Positions 35,837 through 48,009 of a DNA stretch of 64,000 nt are shown here, one piece after another (positions within the stretch are counted from its first letter, which is position 1; each line of letters starts with the position of its first letter). The notes beneath the pieces were generated by a model. The model was given only the letters and a program-made list of their open reading frames with translations, did no database searches and had not been told where the DNA came from. A program made the translations under genes and the position numbers. Origin of the DNA: Cephalotus follicularis (Eukaryota; Streptophyta; Magnoliopsida; Oxalidales; Cephalotaceae). The stretch spans positions 1,228,987 to 1,292,986 of the forward strand of contig BDDD01000080.1 of NCBI GenBank assembly GCA_001972305.1, read 5' to 3'.

Positions 35837-38800
35837 ATGGAACTCTCATCTTCATTTCTACACCTCCCAAAATCTGATATCTCTTTCTCATCTTTGATCA
35901 ACCCTTGTTTTCCTTACTCAACCACCACAAAACCCAAGTCACAAAACCTGCGTTTGCGTGTCTTGGCGGTCGCGATTGACCCCAAGGAACTGCCCCACAA
36001 CAGCCCACAGAGACTCCTCAAGGAGCTAGCAGAGCGCAAAAGAGCAATCTCCCCAAAGAAAAAACACCCACCAAGGAGATTCATCCTCAGACCCCCACTG
36101 GACGACAAAAGACTCGCAGACAGATTCCTCAAATCCCCACAATTGTCGCTCAAATCGTTCCCTCTCTTAAGTTCTTGCCTGCCATCCTCCCGCCTCAACA
36201 ATGCCGACAAGACCTGGATCGACGAGTACCTCCTGGAGGCCAAGCAAGCATTGGGGTACCCTCTGGAGCCATCCGACCAATACGGGGACGATAACCCGGC
36301 CAAGCAATTCGACCTCTTGTTGTACTTGGCGTTTCAGCACCCGTCTTGTGACCGGGCCAATGCGAGGCACGTGAGGTCTGGGCATTCGAGGCTGTGCTTC
36401 TTGGGTCAGTATGTCTTGGAGTTGGCCTTTTGTGAGTTTTTCCTGCAGAGGTACCCGAGGGAGTCTCCGGGACCCATGCGGGAGAGGGTTTTTGGGTTGA
36501 TTGGCAAGTGTAATTTGCCTAAATGGATTAAGTCTGCAGGCTTGCATAACTTGGTGTTCCCTTTTGATGATATTGATAAGCTGGTTAGGAAGGAGAGAGA
36601 GCCCCCTGTCAAGTGAGTTTTTTTATTTTCTACCTTCTTCTTCTGTTGTTCTATAATAGGAAATGCAAATTACTAATGTTTGTGTGGTATCTTCAGTTAC
36701 GAGGTTTTTTAAATGGTATTAAGTTTGAGCAATTGGGTTAGTCATTGAAGAGCTCTTTGCTTATGAAGGCCCCATGCTCAAACACATTTTGTGCCTGATT
36801 GTTTGGTATCATTGACATTGTAGCCGTCATAAAGTAAGGTAGAAAATAGACTATTGCCAGCACGCAATAAAGATGGGGCGACATGTAGATGTAGAACAAT
36901 CACATTGCTTCATTGTAGGGTCCCAGCTGCTTTTTAGTTGAGGATTTTGCATATATCTCATAATCATATATTGAAACATCTTGGTTTTGCTCTCTACCTT
37001 CTCACCAAGTAAATACAAGAGAGGCTAATTGGATAGGGGGACAAAACTGCGGGGATTGTGATCATCAATTTTTGATATTATTTCAGTGTTTTATTCCCAG
37101 CGTGGAAAATCCATTGATTGTGCTGGAAAGTTTGCTTTACAAAAATCATATTTTCACTCAAATGCTCCAAAATCAAATTTAGAAAATGACTTGAGCAATG
37201 GTAACTAGAAGTTAAACACCAAGATGGTAAAACAGTGCATTTAGATTGAAGATATTATGGTAAGGTTCATTCCAGCAATAGGGTGTTGAGGGTTGGAACT
37301 GTTGAGGCATATGTTGGGTGGAAGCAAATACTATATATACTTTATGGTGTTAAACAATATTTTGATGAACGAATGAAGACCCTTACCATACGTGTTGTGG
37401 TTCTGGTTTCTTTGTTTTGACAAAAGCTTTAACGTTATGTGGGTAATTGATTTATCGTACATACAGATTCAAACTGTAAAAGAAACATTTTAAGTTGGTG
37501 GGGTATTGAAAGAGTGATAATATGATGACATCTTAGCCCTTTTGATCTCAAACTCGAAGTAAGTGATTTAAATCCTTATTACTTGAAGCTGGGCTGTGGA
37601 ATCGGTGGCTTTGCAATCAAAGTCTCATGCATGTTAACTTTCCATAGCATACAACCATGTGTTCCATTTATATGGTGAAGGTTAGCATTACTTATTTCTC
37701 ACTGCCTGCCCGTGCATTGAATTCATAGACCTTGATCTACTGTACTGGATCGAATGCTTTAGCAGTATGTTTCAACTTTTGTTGGTGGACGTAAGATTAT
37801 TAATCGACAGATACAACATATTGGGTACTAATTATATATATTTTTATGACCAGGTCTGTATTTTGGGCTTTGTTTGGGGCAATATATTTATGTTTCGGGA
37901 TGCCAGAAGTATATCGTGTTCTTTTTGAAGTGTTTGGAATGGATCCAGAGGCTGAGGAGTGCCAACCAAAATTAAGGAGGCAACTCGAAGATGTAGACTA
38001 TGTATCTGTTGAATTTGAAGGCAATAAGCTCAACTGGCAAGATGTTGCTGCTTATAAGGTAGGCTTTCTTGTGCTGTCCTTTGTTACAGAATTTGTCATT
38101 TGCAATAGAAACATATGAAAAAAAATATTAAATTGCTTGACGTTGTTTGGAGAAATAGAAAAAGCAAATGAAAGAGTGCAGTTAGATTGCACATGCTTTG
38201 CATACACAAGCATGAGGAATTTATGACTAGGAAAATTTATGTTGGACAATTTTTGAAATTTGGTCATCATTAGCAGTCTAAAATCAAGGAGGGTGCATTG
38301 ATAAATGAAGCTAATAGTTAAGTTAATTTTTGAGTTTGTGTATTTAGGTAACAATTACAAGTATTTGGTTGCAATTAACCTCTTTTCCAAGCATCCCAGT
38401 ATTAATGGCTCTTTCACTTTACAGCCCCCAGAAGATGCTCTCTTTGCTCACCCTAGGCTTTTCAGGGCTTGTGTTCCACCGGGTATGCATCGATTCCGAG
38501 GTAATATATGGGACTATGAAAGCAGGCCCCAAGTTATGCAAACACTAGGATATCCCTTGTCAATAAAAGACAGAATTCCAGACATTACTGAAGCCAGGAA
38601 TATTGAACTTGGACTTGGGCTACAGGTATTCATATGTATTTCTGTATGTTTGGATGTGTACTTATATTGAACCTTGCTGTTTTCTCGGCTATGGGGGCCC
38701 AATATACTGGCAGTCCTAGAGCCTGCCATCTACATTAAGTACTATAGGCAAATCTCTTTTAGCAAACTGAAATACGAGGATGGTAACCAAATAATTATCA

Positions 38801-39690
38801 AGTAAATCAGCATACTTCACTGGAAGTTCAATTCTTTTAAGTTGAGTTTATTGATATCTATGTATTCATGACATTCGTTGGTTCAGGGTCCATCTTAGTG
38901 TTTGATCAAACTCCAACCATTGTCCACCAAAGTTTCACGTTTAGATGATCAGAAGTCTGTTTTTGCAATCATTTGATGTATCTGTGAAGTCAAATTTATT
39001 ATATTGTCAAATATTGATTTAGTGAATTAGAATATAATATCTTTTTTTTTAATAGCATGTTAGGAAGTTAGCATGGCTGCTTCCTCATTATTTTTTTGTT
39101 TCTTTCTGGACTGCAGCTTTGTTTCTTGCATCCGTCAAAACACAAGTTTGAGCATCCTCGATTTTGCTATGAGCGATTGGAATATGTTGGGCAAAAGGTC
39201 CAGGTAAATGGTTTATCATTCATTGGTACTTGTATATACTTGATAAATACCTTTGAAACAGAATTCATTTTTTCATTTCCATTTTATACTTTGGAATAAA
39301 TCGTAGAGAAAAGGGAAAAGAGATGATAGCTTAACATTTTTATTATTGTCTCTTTTTTTTTTCTTTCTCTAGGATCTTGTAATGGCTGAGAGGTTACTGA
39401 TGAAGCATCTAGATGCCCCTGGAAAATGGCTGCAGGAGAGGCATCGCCGTCTTGTTATGAACAAATTCTGTGGGAGGTACTTGAGGGAAAAGAATCTCCA
39501 TCGCTGTATCATCTACTCTGAACAGGTTCAAGATGCATACGAGCACAATAGAAGGCTAAGAAACCCTGCCACAACCGCTGTTCAACAAGCCCTTCATGGG
39601 CTCGGATATACTGTGTATGGGAAGCCAGATGTGAGACGTCTCATGTTTGAAGTTTTTGATTTTGAGCAAATACAACCTAAAACCGTGTAA
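35837..39690 (+). CDS. RNC1: RNC1-like chloroplast RNase III-domain protein (group II intron splicing), five exons
   Basis: Exons 35837-36612, 37854-38058, 38425-38625, 39117-39203 and 39373-39690 join in frame (GT-AG at every junction) into 528 residues, close to the family's usual length. The start is the ATG at 35837 (MELSSSF); the frame is open further upstream but only through a TTG. The Ser/Thr-rich, Arg-containing first ~45 residues look like a chloroplast transit peptide. Two RNase III-like domains follow. Their signature regions read RLCFLGQYVLEL (about residue 184) and ERLEYVGQKVQDL (about residue 412). In both, the catalytic Asp of the LEFLGD motif is Gln, and the first also lacks the Glu, so the protein should bind but not cut RNA. 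RNC1 is known in maize to act in chloroplast group II intron splicing complexes. The assignment rests on recognised sequence and architecture. Confidence 0.9.
36613..37853 (+). other. Intron 1 of the RNC1-like gene
   Basis: The 1.24 kb intron starts GTGAGT and ends TGACCAG. It lies in phase 2, splitting the Lys codon before SVFWALFG. It is AT-rich and no inserted element was recognised in it. Confidence 0.88.
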
Positions 39691-40093
39691 GGATGAAAGC
39701 ATTTTCGTCAACCATCAATTATTCGATGGGATATAAATTCATTTTGTAAGCCTAATATAACCTTCGTAGGATGCTAACGTAGAGATTTTTTATTTTAATT
39801 TGATTTTTTTTTTTAGATTCTGTAATTCTGGGATTGGCTTTTAAGTTTGCAATTTATTGGTGAAAAATTACGGTTGTAGATAATATGTAATCTCCTTTGT
39901 TGATAGATTGCGTCAATACCAAATGCACACCCTTTGCTTATTTTTCTTTTAGACTTTTTTTATTTATTGTTTTTTTAATATAAAAATAATATATATTGAT
40001 GATGATTGGATTACATATTATAGACCCTTATGACAAGTCGGTTGTTATTGTGTTTATGAATATTTTATCTATTAATGATGCTTTTATAAAAAT
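39691..40093. other. 3' flank of the RNC1-like gene
   Basis: T-rich non-coding sequence following the TAA stop, presumably the 3' UTR and a short spacer. No clear polyadenylation signal stands out. Integrase remnants of element D begin at about 40094 on the opposite strand. Confidence 0.6.
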
Positions 40094-41256
40094 TTAAAAA
40101 ATGTTGGAGAATATGGTTAGTGGCACATCCAGTCGTTGGTGGCTATAGGTTGGGGCCTTAGGCAACCCAAAATATGTTGCCATAGATTTGTAGAATAACT
40201 TTGTTGTAGCATCAGCTGTACAAGCGTGTGGTGTAGCCACAAAAATATCATTATTAGAGAAACAATCTAGAATAATCAAAATATAATTATTACTTTTCTT
40301 TTTAGGCAATTCGGTTATGATCCATCGAAATGGACACCCATGATTTCTCTAGAGTGGGTACCAATAACTTCTTCTGTTCGGTTTTTGCTTGTTGGTTAAC
40401 TAGACAAGTTTTTACGTATGTACCTACATCATTTTTCATCTTGGACAAATAATAAGATTTGCTCAAAAGAGCAAGCATCCGCTACCTTCCCAGGTGTCCA
40501 TCCCATATTGGATCATATGTCTCTCTAAGAAACTCACGTCTCAATCCCCTATTGATAGCGATAAATAATGCACCACTAGTAGCATAGAGGTCATTATCTA
40601 CCCAATAACTCCACACTATCCCCCCTTTATCTAACTTCAACAATTTCTGATATTCACAATCACTTTGTGCCACAACATTGATTCTATTAATAAAGTCATA
40701 TTCAAGTACTGTGATAGTAGCCACTATCGCTTCAACACTCTTCCGACTCAAAGCATCCGTAAACTGGTTGTGCCTTATGTTGGCACCAAAATCATACTCT
40801 TGCAAGAACTCATACCATCTTTCTTGCTTAGGGAACAATTTCATCTGAGTTTTGAAGAATGTGTTGGCCACATTGTTCGTCATCACAACAAACTTTGTTC
40901 CCAGTAAATAAATCTGCCAAATCTGAAGGCAATGCACTACTGCCGCCGTTTCCTTCTCATGTGTCGAATACGTTATTCTTCCCCATTTAGTTTCATGCTT
41001 TCAAAAGCTATCGAGATACCCTCATACACCAAGACTCCACCAATGGCTTTGTCTGAAGCATTCGTGTGCTCTTTGAATGGCAAATCAAAACAACACAAAC
41101 GTATGACCAATTCACTAGAAACAACAACTTTGAGTTTCTCAAATACTTCTTGACATTTAATTGACCAATCCCATTTTTTATCTTTCTTCAACAAATTAGT
41201 CAACAAAGCAACCTTATTTGAGTAGTCACGAATAAACCTGCGGTAATAATTAGTTA
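40094..41256 (-). pseudogene. Element D pol, 3' part: RT end, RNase H, partial integrase
   Basis: Read on the minus strand from 41256: [23 protein letters not shown] (connection after RT), [14 protein letters not shown] (RNase H start), then LLGTKFVVMTNNVAN and FTDALSRKS (RNase H end). An integrase zinc-finger region follows, and finally ILDCFSNNDIFVATPHACTADATT of the integrase core near 40300-40200. Conserved positions are altered (for example TDHVA to TNNVA) and several stops occur. Similarity ends around 40094. Confidence 0.85.
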
Positions 41257-41969
41257 TGTAACTACCCGAATTCCCCTTTGTACTGTTTATGCATACATGG
41301 CACCATATTGTACTGTACTGAATTGTATCGAACTGTATTTCACTATAATGGATTGAGGTATACATATACCTATTGTTTATACTATCGATTGTATGCATAT
41401 ATAGTCGGGATATTTGGACTAAGTTTCAGAAAATTGGCTAGATTGACTATATATGTCAATCCTTAACCATTTTCCCTCAATTCTCATTCTTCTCCATCTC
41501 TCTCTACCCTTCTCCTTCTCTCTCTTGTTGGGCAGCCACTCCTTCTTCCTAGCAGCTCCGGATTGGCTCCTCTATCAGCAAAACAGCAATTGCAAGTCCC
41601 CTCTTTGCCGCTTGAACAAGAAAACAACGGGTTTTGGGGTGTTTCTAGCCAGTGATTGATTGGAAGCTCAGCTATTGAAGCTCCAACTATATGTAGGATT
41701 TCTTCACTTGAATTGCCTAATGCTAGCATGATTGATTGATTGGATCCATTGATTGAATGATTGTATTGTATAGAATTGTAGAATAATGGTTTTTAATTAA
41801 ATCCTTGACCTAACTGATATAAAGAAATTGAAACTGAAAATTGAAAGTTGTAACAAGTTTTACTAACCTTAAAGAACTGATTTCAACCCTTGGTTTTCAA
41901 AGAATTGCTTTAAACTGAATTTTGACCTGAGATCGGCTACATTTTTCTGCTGAAAACTGGTTTTTTCCA

Positions 41970-42357
41970 GCACAGGCGTTGACGCCTAGCCCATTGGCGT
42001 CAACGTCCTGAGCTTTTGAACTGTTTTTATTGAGGTTTTTTTTTACGATAACGTCAACGCGTATTTTGGCGTTGACACGTACGATCTGGGATTTCGTTCT
42101 CCTAGGTTGGACGTTAACGTAAATCATATCAGCCATCTCAGTGTCGACATTTTCGGTGTACGCGTCGACGCCTTGACTCAAGGACGTCAACGTCTAAACC
42201 CACTTGTATATAGAAAGGTGATGCGCGTCGACGCCTACGTCAACGCCTAAACCTACTGGTTTTTGAAAACGCGATGCAGGTCGACGCCTTCGGCCAAGGG
42301 CGTTGACGCTCATCAGCCTATTATTGAAAGTGAATGTTAAGCGTCGATGCCTAACGC
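41970..42357 (+). repeat. GTCGAC/GTTGAC palindrome array in LTR E
   Basis: About a dozen words such as GGCGTTGACGCC, GGCGTCAACG, GCGTCGACGCC and CGTCGATGCC at irregular 15-50 bp spacing. Both strand orientations occur because the consensus is palindromic. Confidence 0.85.
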
Positions 42358-42905
42358 CCTGTTTTGGAAAATGGATGTTTTAAAGTTAGTTTTCAACTTC
42401 TTTCTACATTGCCGCTTGACTGGAGCCTCACTTGAGGTATTCAAGTGTTTGAAACACAGTTTTCCATAGTTTTCAAGGATTAAATTGATAAAGTGACAGT
42501 TTGAGCCATAGGAGACGACCCAGTGACTTTCTTTGACCGGATAGATGTTCTTTCCTATCTCGTTATTTGATTGTCACCGTCTATTGGCCATTGATTGATT
42601 GATTGATTGATTGAGTCATAAGTGTTGTGAGTCTAAGTTTGGAACGTTGGACGCACATTCTCATTTCTCCATTAGACATCACCACTTATTGACATTGTAC
42701 TGACATGATTGATTGTATTGTATGGATCTTATAGAGCGACCTTATGATTCGTGTCGGCATGTTAGGTTGTTGACTCTGTCCACCTATTTTGTCGATCGTT
42801 TCATTTATTGTATTGTTTTGCTAATGAACATTATTGATTGATTGACGATTGATACTCCCGGAGGGTCGTAGCTCCCTGACGGTATAGTAGCTCCCCCATG
42901 GTTAT

Positions 42906-44062
42906 TGTTGACATTTATGTCTCAATCCTAATTTTGATGATAAGATATTTGTATTTAACAAAGTTTCTTTTTGTGCAAGCAAAGATAGAATGTTGCAAAA
43001 ACAAACCAGAAAATTACAGATACAGGTTAAAGCGTCGAAGCTTTAGAAGTAAGCGTCAGTGCTTTGTGAAACCGTCGAAGGCTGGGTACAAAGCACCAAC
43101 AATTGGAGCATTTAGAGCAAAGGAGAAATTGTCCAAACTGTCGACGCTCTGAGGAAAACGTCAACGCTTTGAGCCTACGCGCCAGCGCTTAAGAGGCCTA
43201 TATCAGCGGTTAAAAACAGAAACTTTTGGGCCAATCAAAATTGCCCAAAGCGTCGACGCTCAACACAAACCGTCAGCGCTTTGAGGGAAACCGTCAACCT
43301 CAAAACTCAAGACCGCCAGCGCTTAAAGCAGAACTTTCAAATTCAAACTTCCAACGGTCACATAAGCGTCGACGCTTTGAAAGACTCCGTCGAAGCTTTG
43401 CGCGTTGGAGACAATAACTGACAGAGTTTTAATGCGCCGTCTTTGAAGCAAAAAGCCCAAGACACAACCAACGGATCTTTCAAGTCAAAAACGGCTATAA
43501 ACACAATATTTCAAGTATTGAAGAAAGAGCATAACACAAGAATACAAGTGAACAATATACAAAAGATCAATCAATACCAATCACAACAAGAGCAACCAAG
43601 ATCATCAAGCTTCATATCACAGTTCTTTATTTGTGCCTTAGCATACATATTGTTCATATTAGTTTGAGAGCCATCATCTTATGAAATCCAACCTTTGAGA
43701 GGTTAAGTTCAAACACAAATTATTCATTGTAAACCTTGATTGTAATAGGGGAGTGAACCCAAAATTGTAAGTGATTGAGGTCAGTCACAAAAAAAGTATA
43801 AATGTGCACCAAATAACGCCTGCAAATTTATTCGAAGACTAGTGAAAACTCAAGGAGATCCTTGGGAAAAGTGAACGTAGGCAAGAGTTAAGTCGAACCA
43901 CTATAAACCGTGTTTGCAACTCTCTAACTTTCTCTCCTTAATTACGTTATCTATTTGCTTTTGTTTGCATATATAAATTGTGTTCTTAATCTAAATTGAA
44001 TTAGCGAAAAAGTTCATTAAATTACTAGAAACTACAATTCATCCCCCCTTGTAGTTTATTCA
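42906..44062 (+). repeat. 5' LTR of copia F
   Basis: About 1.16 kb. It contains a dense GTCGAC-cored array (43030-43405) followed by a TATA-like CGGCTATAAACACAATA near 43490 and the putative transcribed part. The right boundary is set two bases before the primer-binding site; the 3' LTR match stops at 44034, where that copy is truncated. Confidence 0.85.
43030..43405 (+). repeat. GTCGAC-cored array upstream of the TATA-like box in the 5' LTR of F
   Basis: Roughly fifteen imperfect words (GCGTCGAAGC, GCGTCAGTGC, CTGTCGACGCTC, GCGTCGACGCTC, CCGTCAGCGCTTTG, GCGTCGACGCTTTG). The same array is at 51598-51975 in the 3' LTR. There several words are closer to the palindrome (GCGTCGACGCTTT at the first position), which suggests CpG decay in one copy. 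It lies about 100 bp upstream of the TATA-like sequence, where enhancers of plant LTRs are usually found. Confidence 0.86.
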
Positions 44063-44064
44063 AT

Positions 44065-44076
44065 TGGTATTAGAGC
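44065..44076 (+). other. Primer-binding site of copia F
   Basis: TGGTATTAGAGC, one C-to-T difference from the initiator tRNA-Met complement. Confidence 0.88.
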
Positions 44077-44850
44077 GGTAGACTTATAAATCTTAATTGC
44101 TAGAGCCTTTAACGATCTAGAATAACAATGAACATGAACACCGAAGAGAGCCAAAACATCTCAAAACCCCCTTACTTTGATGGCAATAACTATAGCCATT
44201 GGAAGGCAAAGATGACGATTTTTATTCAATCCCTTGATTATAATCTATGGGACCTCATTGTTGACGGTCCAAATCTTCCTACTATTAGGAATAAAAATGG
44301 GGATGCTATTCCCAAGTCTAGGAATACTTATGATGATAATGATAGAAGAAGAGTTCAAATTAATGCCAAAGCTAAACATATTATTATTTGTGCTATAAAC
44401 TCAAATGACTTTAATAAAATTTTGTCTTGCATTTCGGCTAAAGAAATGTGGGATAGACTTGAGGTCACCTATGAAGGGATAAATCAAGTCAAAGAAGCTA
44501 AGATTAGCATGCTAGTTCATGACTATGAAATGTTTTCTATAAATGAAAATGGTGATATTAAATCTATATTCTCTTGATTTACAAATATTATTAATGCATT
44601 ACAAGTTTTGGATAAAATTTATTCTAACAGTGAAATGGTGAGAAAAATTCTTAGGTGCTTGCCAAAGTCGTGGATGCCAAAGGTGACGGCAATCGAAGAA
44701 GCAAAGAGCCTCAACATCCTTCCCTTGGAGGATCTTCTAGGGTCACTAATGACCCATGAGCTTTCGATGTAAAAGAAAGACGATGATGAGGAGAAGGAGA
44801 AAAAGAAGAAAAATGTGGTTGCTTTGAAGTCATCCACCTTTGAAGACTCC

Positions 44851-44885
<35 letters not shown>

Positions 44886-45773
44886 CGACAATGAAGATCT
44901 TGCCCTCATCACAAGGAAGCTCAAAAAGATCCTAGCAAACAAAAGAAAATTTGGTGGAAAACCAAACAAAAATTTCCATCAAAAGGGAGAGCCGAGCAAG
45001 AGAGAAGAGATCATTTGTTTTGAGTGCAACAAGCCGGGGCACTACAAGAGCGATTGTCCCAGACTAAAGAAGAATGAATTCTTGAAGAATAAGAAGAAGA
45101 AAGCAATGGTCGCTACTTGGGATGATAGCGATGAATCAAGCTCGGATGAATATACAAGTCAACAAGTAGCTCAATTGGCTTTGATGGCCTTCGAGGAGGA
45201 AGAGGAAGAAGAAAACGATAAGGTAACTTACGATGAACTTGTCTTAGTTGTAGAAAAATATAGTTCTATGATTGCTTCCTTAAAGAAAAAGGTCAAGATT
45301 TTAGCAAATAAAAATGATGAACTAAAATCAATTAATTTGGCTAAGGAAGATAACTCAAATGAAATTGAAGTAGATCTTTTAGACAATGAAGTAGTTTTTC
45401 TAGAAAAGGAAAATAGAAATCTTAAGGAAGAAATAGATGCTTTAAAGAAAACTTTTTCAAAATTTTCTAATAGTAGTAAAAAGCTTGAAAATCTTCTTGG
45501 TATGCAAAGGTGTGTATTTGATAAGGCTGGACTAGGATATGAAGAGATAAACAATGTCAAGCTTTATCAAAACTTCTTTGAAAGAAAAGAAAGAATAGAA
45601 AAAGAAAAGGTTGAAAAAACTCATAATAAAAAGAAAATTGTAAAGATTTCTTGTGATTATTGTGGTAAGATTGGACATACATCTTTTTCTTGCTTTCATA
45701 AGAGAAATGTCATGTTTAAGAAAAATGTGAATAACTCTTGTAATTTTTGTGGCAAACATGGACATGTATCTTC

Positions 45774-47693
45774 TGTCACGCCCCGAACCGTGGGATGGGC
45801 CCCACGATTCGACACGTGGCAATCCGTACAATCATCATTAATAATTTCCATAAAAATTTAAAACATAAAAATAAATCATAACCATAATCATTTATTTAAT
45901 ATGTGGATTACAGACCCAGTTCGAATCATATAAATTACACACTATTTTGAACCAGAATAAAATAAATACATAATTTATTTCCTGCAACTGTGTCCATGGA
46001 AGCGTACTGTTGAGGAGAAGAAACTTACTGCACTCTTTATCCTTGCCGCTGCTACGATGTGCCTCTAATACCTGTTCCTGTACCTGGCCCATTCAAAGGA
46101 ATTGGTCAGCAACCCTGAGGGTTGTGTAGGTCACCCCATATACGGGCACATGCCAGAGGAACAAACAATACAAGCAGAGGAGAAAATAATAATAGATATA
46201 CGTGAATGCAAATCACTATTCATAGCATAATCATCATCTTTAATTATCCTCGGACTACTCTACTCGAATCATACATAACAATCATAGCACAGAGGAGTCT
46301 AGTCCGGTCATCCTATGGTCTGGTCAGTGTACATGGTTCACCTTTGGGATCACCAGCCCGTGGAATTCTCCTCCGGTTCACCTGCTGAGCGGTTCACCCT
46401 TTGCTCACCTGCTCGCGGTTCACCCCTTGGATCACCAGCCTTGGCGGAATTCACCCTTAGGTTCACCATTGGCGGTTCGCCCGAGGATCACCTGCCTCGC
46501 GGAGTTCACCCCGTAGGTTCACCTGCTCAGTTCTAGCGCTCGGCCGTGTCAGTTCTAGCGCTCGTCCATGTCAGTTCTAGCGCTCGGCCGTGTCAGTTCT
46601 AGCGCTCGGCCGTGTCAGTTCTAACGCTCGGCCATTTCAGTTCTTCCCCCCTGCACGCCATCATCCTTCCCAGGCGCACATGCAGGGCAACGCGACTCCT
46701 CTGGCATCACACGTTTCATGCTTTGGACGCCTGGTCTCAGTTCACCGGTGATTAAGGGAGCCCGGCGCTCGCCAGCGAGAAGCTCGGCATACAGAGACGC
46801 TCGGACGTGTGACCAGGGAGTTTAACCCCTCAGTGATAACGTGAGTCATGGCGTCTTCATGCGGGCATGGCGTTTAGTGTAGCTAAAAACGCAAAATAAG
46901 AGGGGACGCCCACGTGCAAGGCACATGTCCTTGCCAATTTCACATAGCAGGGTATGGTCATATAATAATGTGTATATATATACTCTATTTACCATGCATT
47001 CCAGTAAGCAAACATAAAGGCATCATTACACACAAACAGCAAGCAGGGAAAACACATACACGAACATCAACACACAGCTGGTAGGCACTCGGACATAGAG
47101 CAACCTACCTGGAAGGTGGTTGAAAACGGAGATGCTCCTTCCTCCTTAAATCTGGCTTTCCTTTAAGCTGGAGACTGCTACATACTTTGGCCTTGCCAAT
47201 TCTCCTTGCGCATCCTAGCTCCCAGAGAATGGTATTTATACTACTGAGGTGCAAGGGACTTGGGGGCTCCATGGCAGCACCCACTTTGTCACCTTCCTCT
47301 CACTCTCTCCCTCATTCTCTCTATTTCTGTGGAACGAGTGTGCAAGGTAAAATGGCCAAAAGCATGTCTAAATGGTCCATTTTTCCTTTTATAATAGCCT
47401 TAGGAAAGGTCTAGAATTCTTGAGAGAATTCCTTCGGTGAAGAGCCATCCTTGGGCTTGGGCCAGCCTTACTCACTTGGACCGAATTACACTTTCAGCAT
47501 TAAAGTCCAAAAATCCAATTATACCAATAAATCCGGCCCAAGGTGAATAACATAATTCTTTTAGCCCATATTTACAAATTATATTATCTTAAGGCCCAAT
47601 TAAATACATCGTAACTTTCGGGTCCAGCCCAAAAGTGGGAAAAATAATTACAAAGCCCATTAATAATATTTTATAATATTTTAGGCTCTTACA
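45774..47693 (-). mobile_element. Solo LTR G (1.9 kb), nested in gag of copia F
   Basis: Plus-strand ends TGTCACGCCCCGAACC and GGCTCTTACA are flanked by the duplication TCTTC (45769-45773 and 47694-47698). On the minus strand it reads TGTAAGAGCC...GGGGCGTGACA, the usual gypsy LTR form. There are no coding domains. Contents are GGTTCACC-type repeats (46337-46525), a 22 bp tandem repeat (46529-46640) and, on the minus strand, a leader-like CT/GA region near 47350-47290. Confidence 0.9.
46337..46640. repeat. GGTTCACC-type repeats and a 22 bp x5 tandem repeat in LTR G
   Basis: 46337-46525 holds about ten irregular copies of (G)GTTCACC(C/T) followed by GGATCACC(A/T)GCC. 46529-46640 holds five near-identical 22 bp units CAGTTCTAGCGCTCGGCCGTGT, one with CGTCCATG and one with TAACGCTCGGCCATTT. 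The second block contains the palindrome AGCGCT. Confidence 0.92.
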
Positions 47694-48009
47694 TCTTCCT
47701 CATGCTATCATAAGAAAAATGCTATGTTCAAGAAAAAGATAAATATTTTGTGTGATCATTGCGGTAAAAACGGACATACATCATCATGTTGTTTTCATAA
47801 AAGAAACATCATGCATAAAAGAAAATAAATGTGACTTGTAATAATTGTGGTAAAAATAGTCATTTTTCTACTTCATGCTTTTATAAGAAAAATATTTTGA
47901 ATGATTCAAACTTTACTAGAATAAAGAAAAGTTGGGTTCTTAAATGAGCCATTGTGACTAATCCCAAGGGACCCAAAATTAGTTGGGTACCTCAAACAAA
48001 AACTTGAAT

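Larger units (their letters stand above)
44128..47980 (+). pseudogene. Copia gag of element F with five CCHC knuckles, split by solo LTR G
   Basis: The ATG at 44128 opens MNMNTEESQNISKPPYFDG and a UBN2-type gag domain (NYSHWKAKMTIFIQ, ...MWDRLEVTYEG). There are only two in-frame stops (TGA near 44575, TAA near 44770) before a long open stretch to 45773. That stretch has an Asp run coded by a GAT microsatellite (about 44850-44890), a first knuckle CFECNKPGHYKSDC, acidic and coiled-coil-like regions, then knuckles CDYCGKIGHTSFSC (45651) and CNFCGKHGH. The third knuckle is cut by solo LTR G and completed after 47694. Two more follow: CDHCGKNGHTSSCC (47751) and, in a shifted frame, CNNCGKNSHFSTSC (47837). 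Confidence 0.88.
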
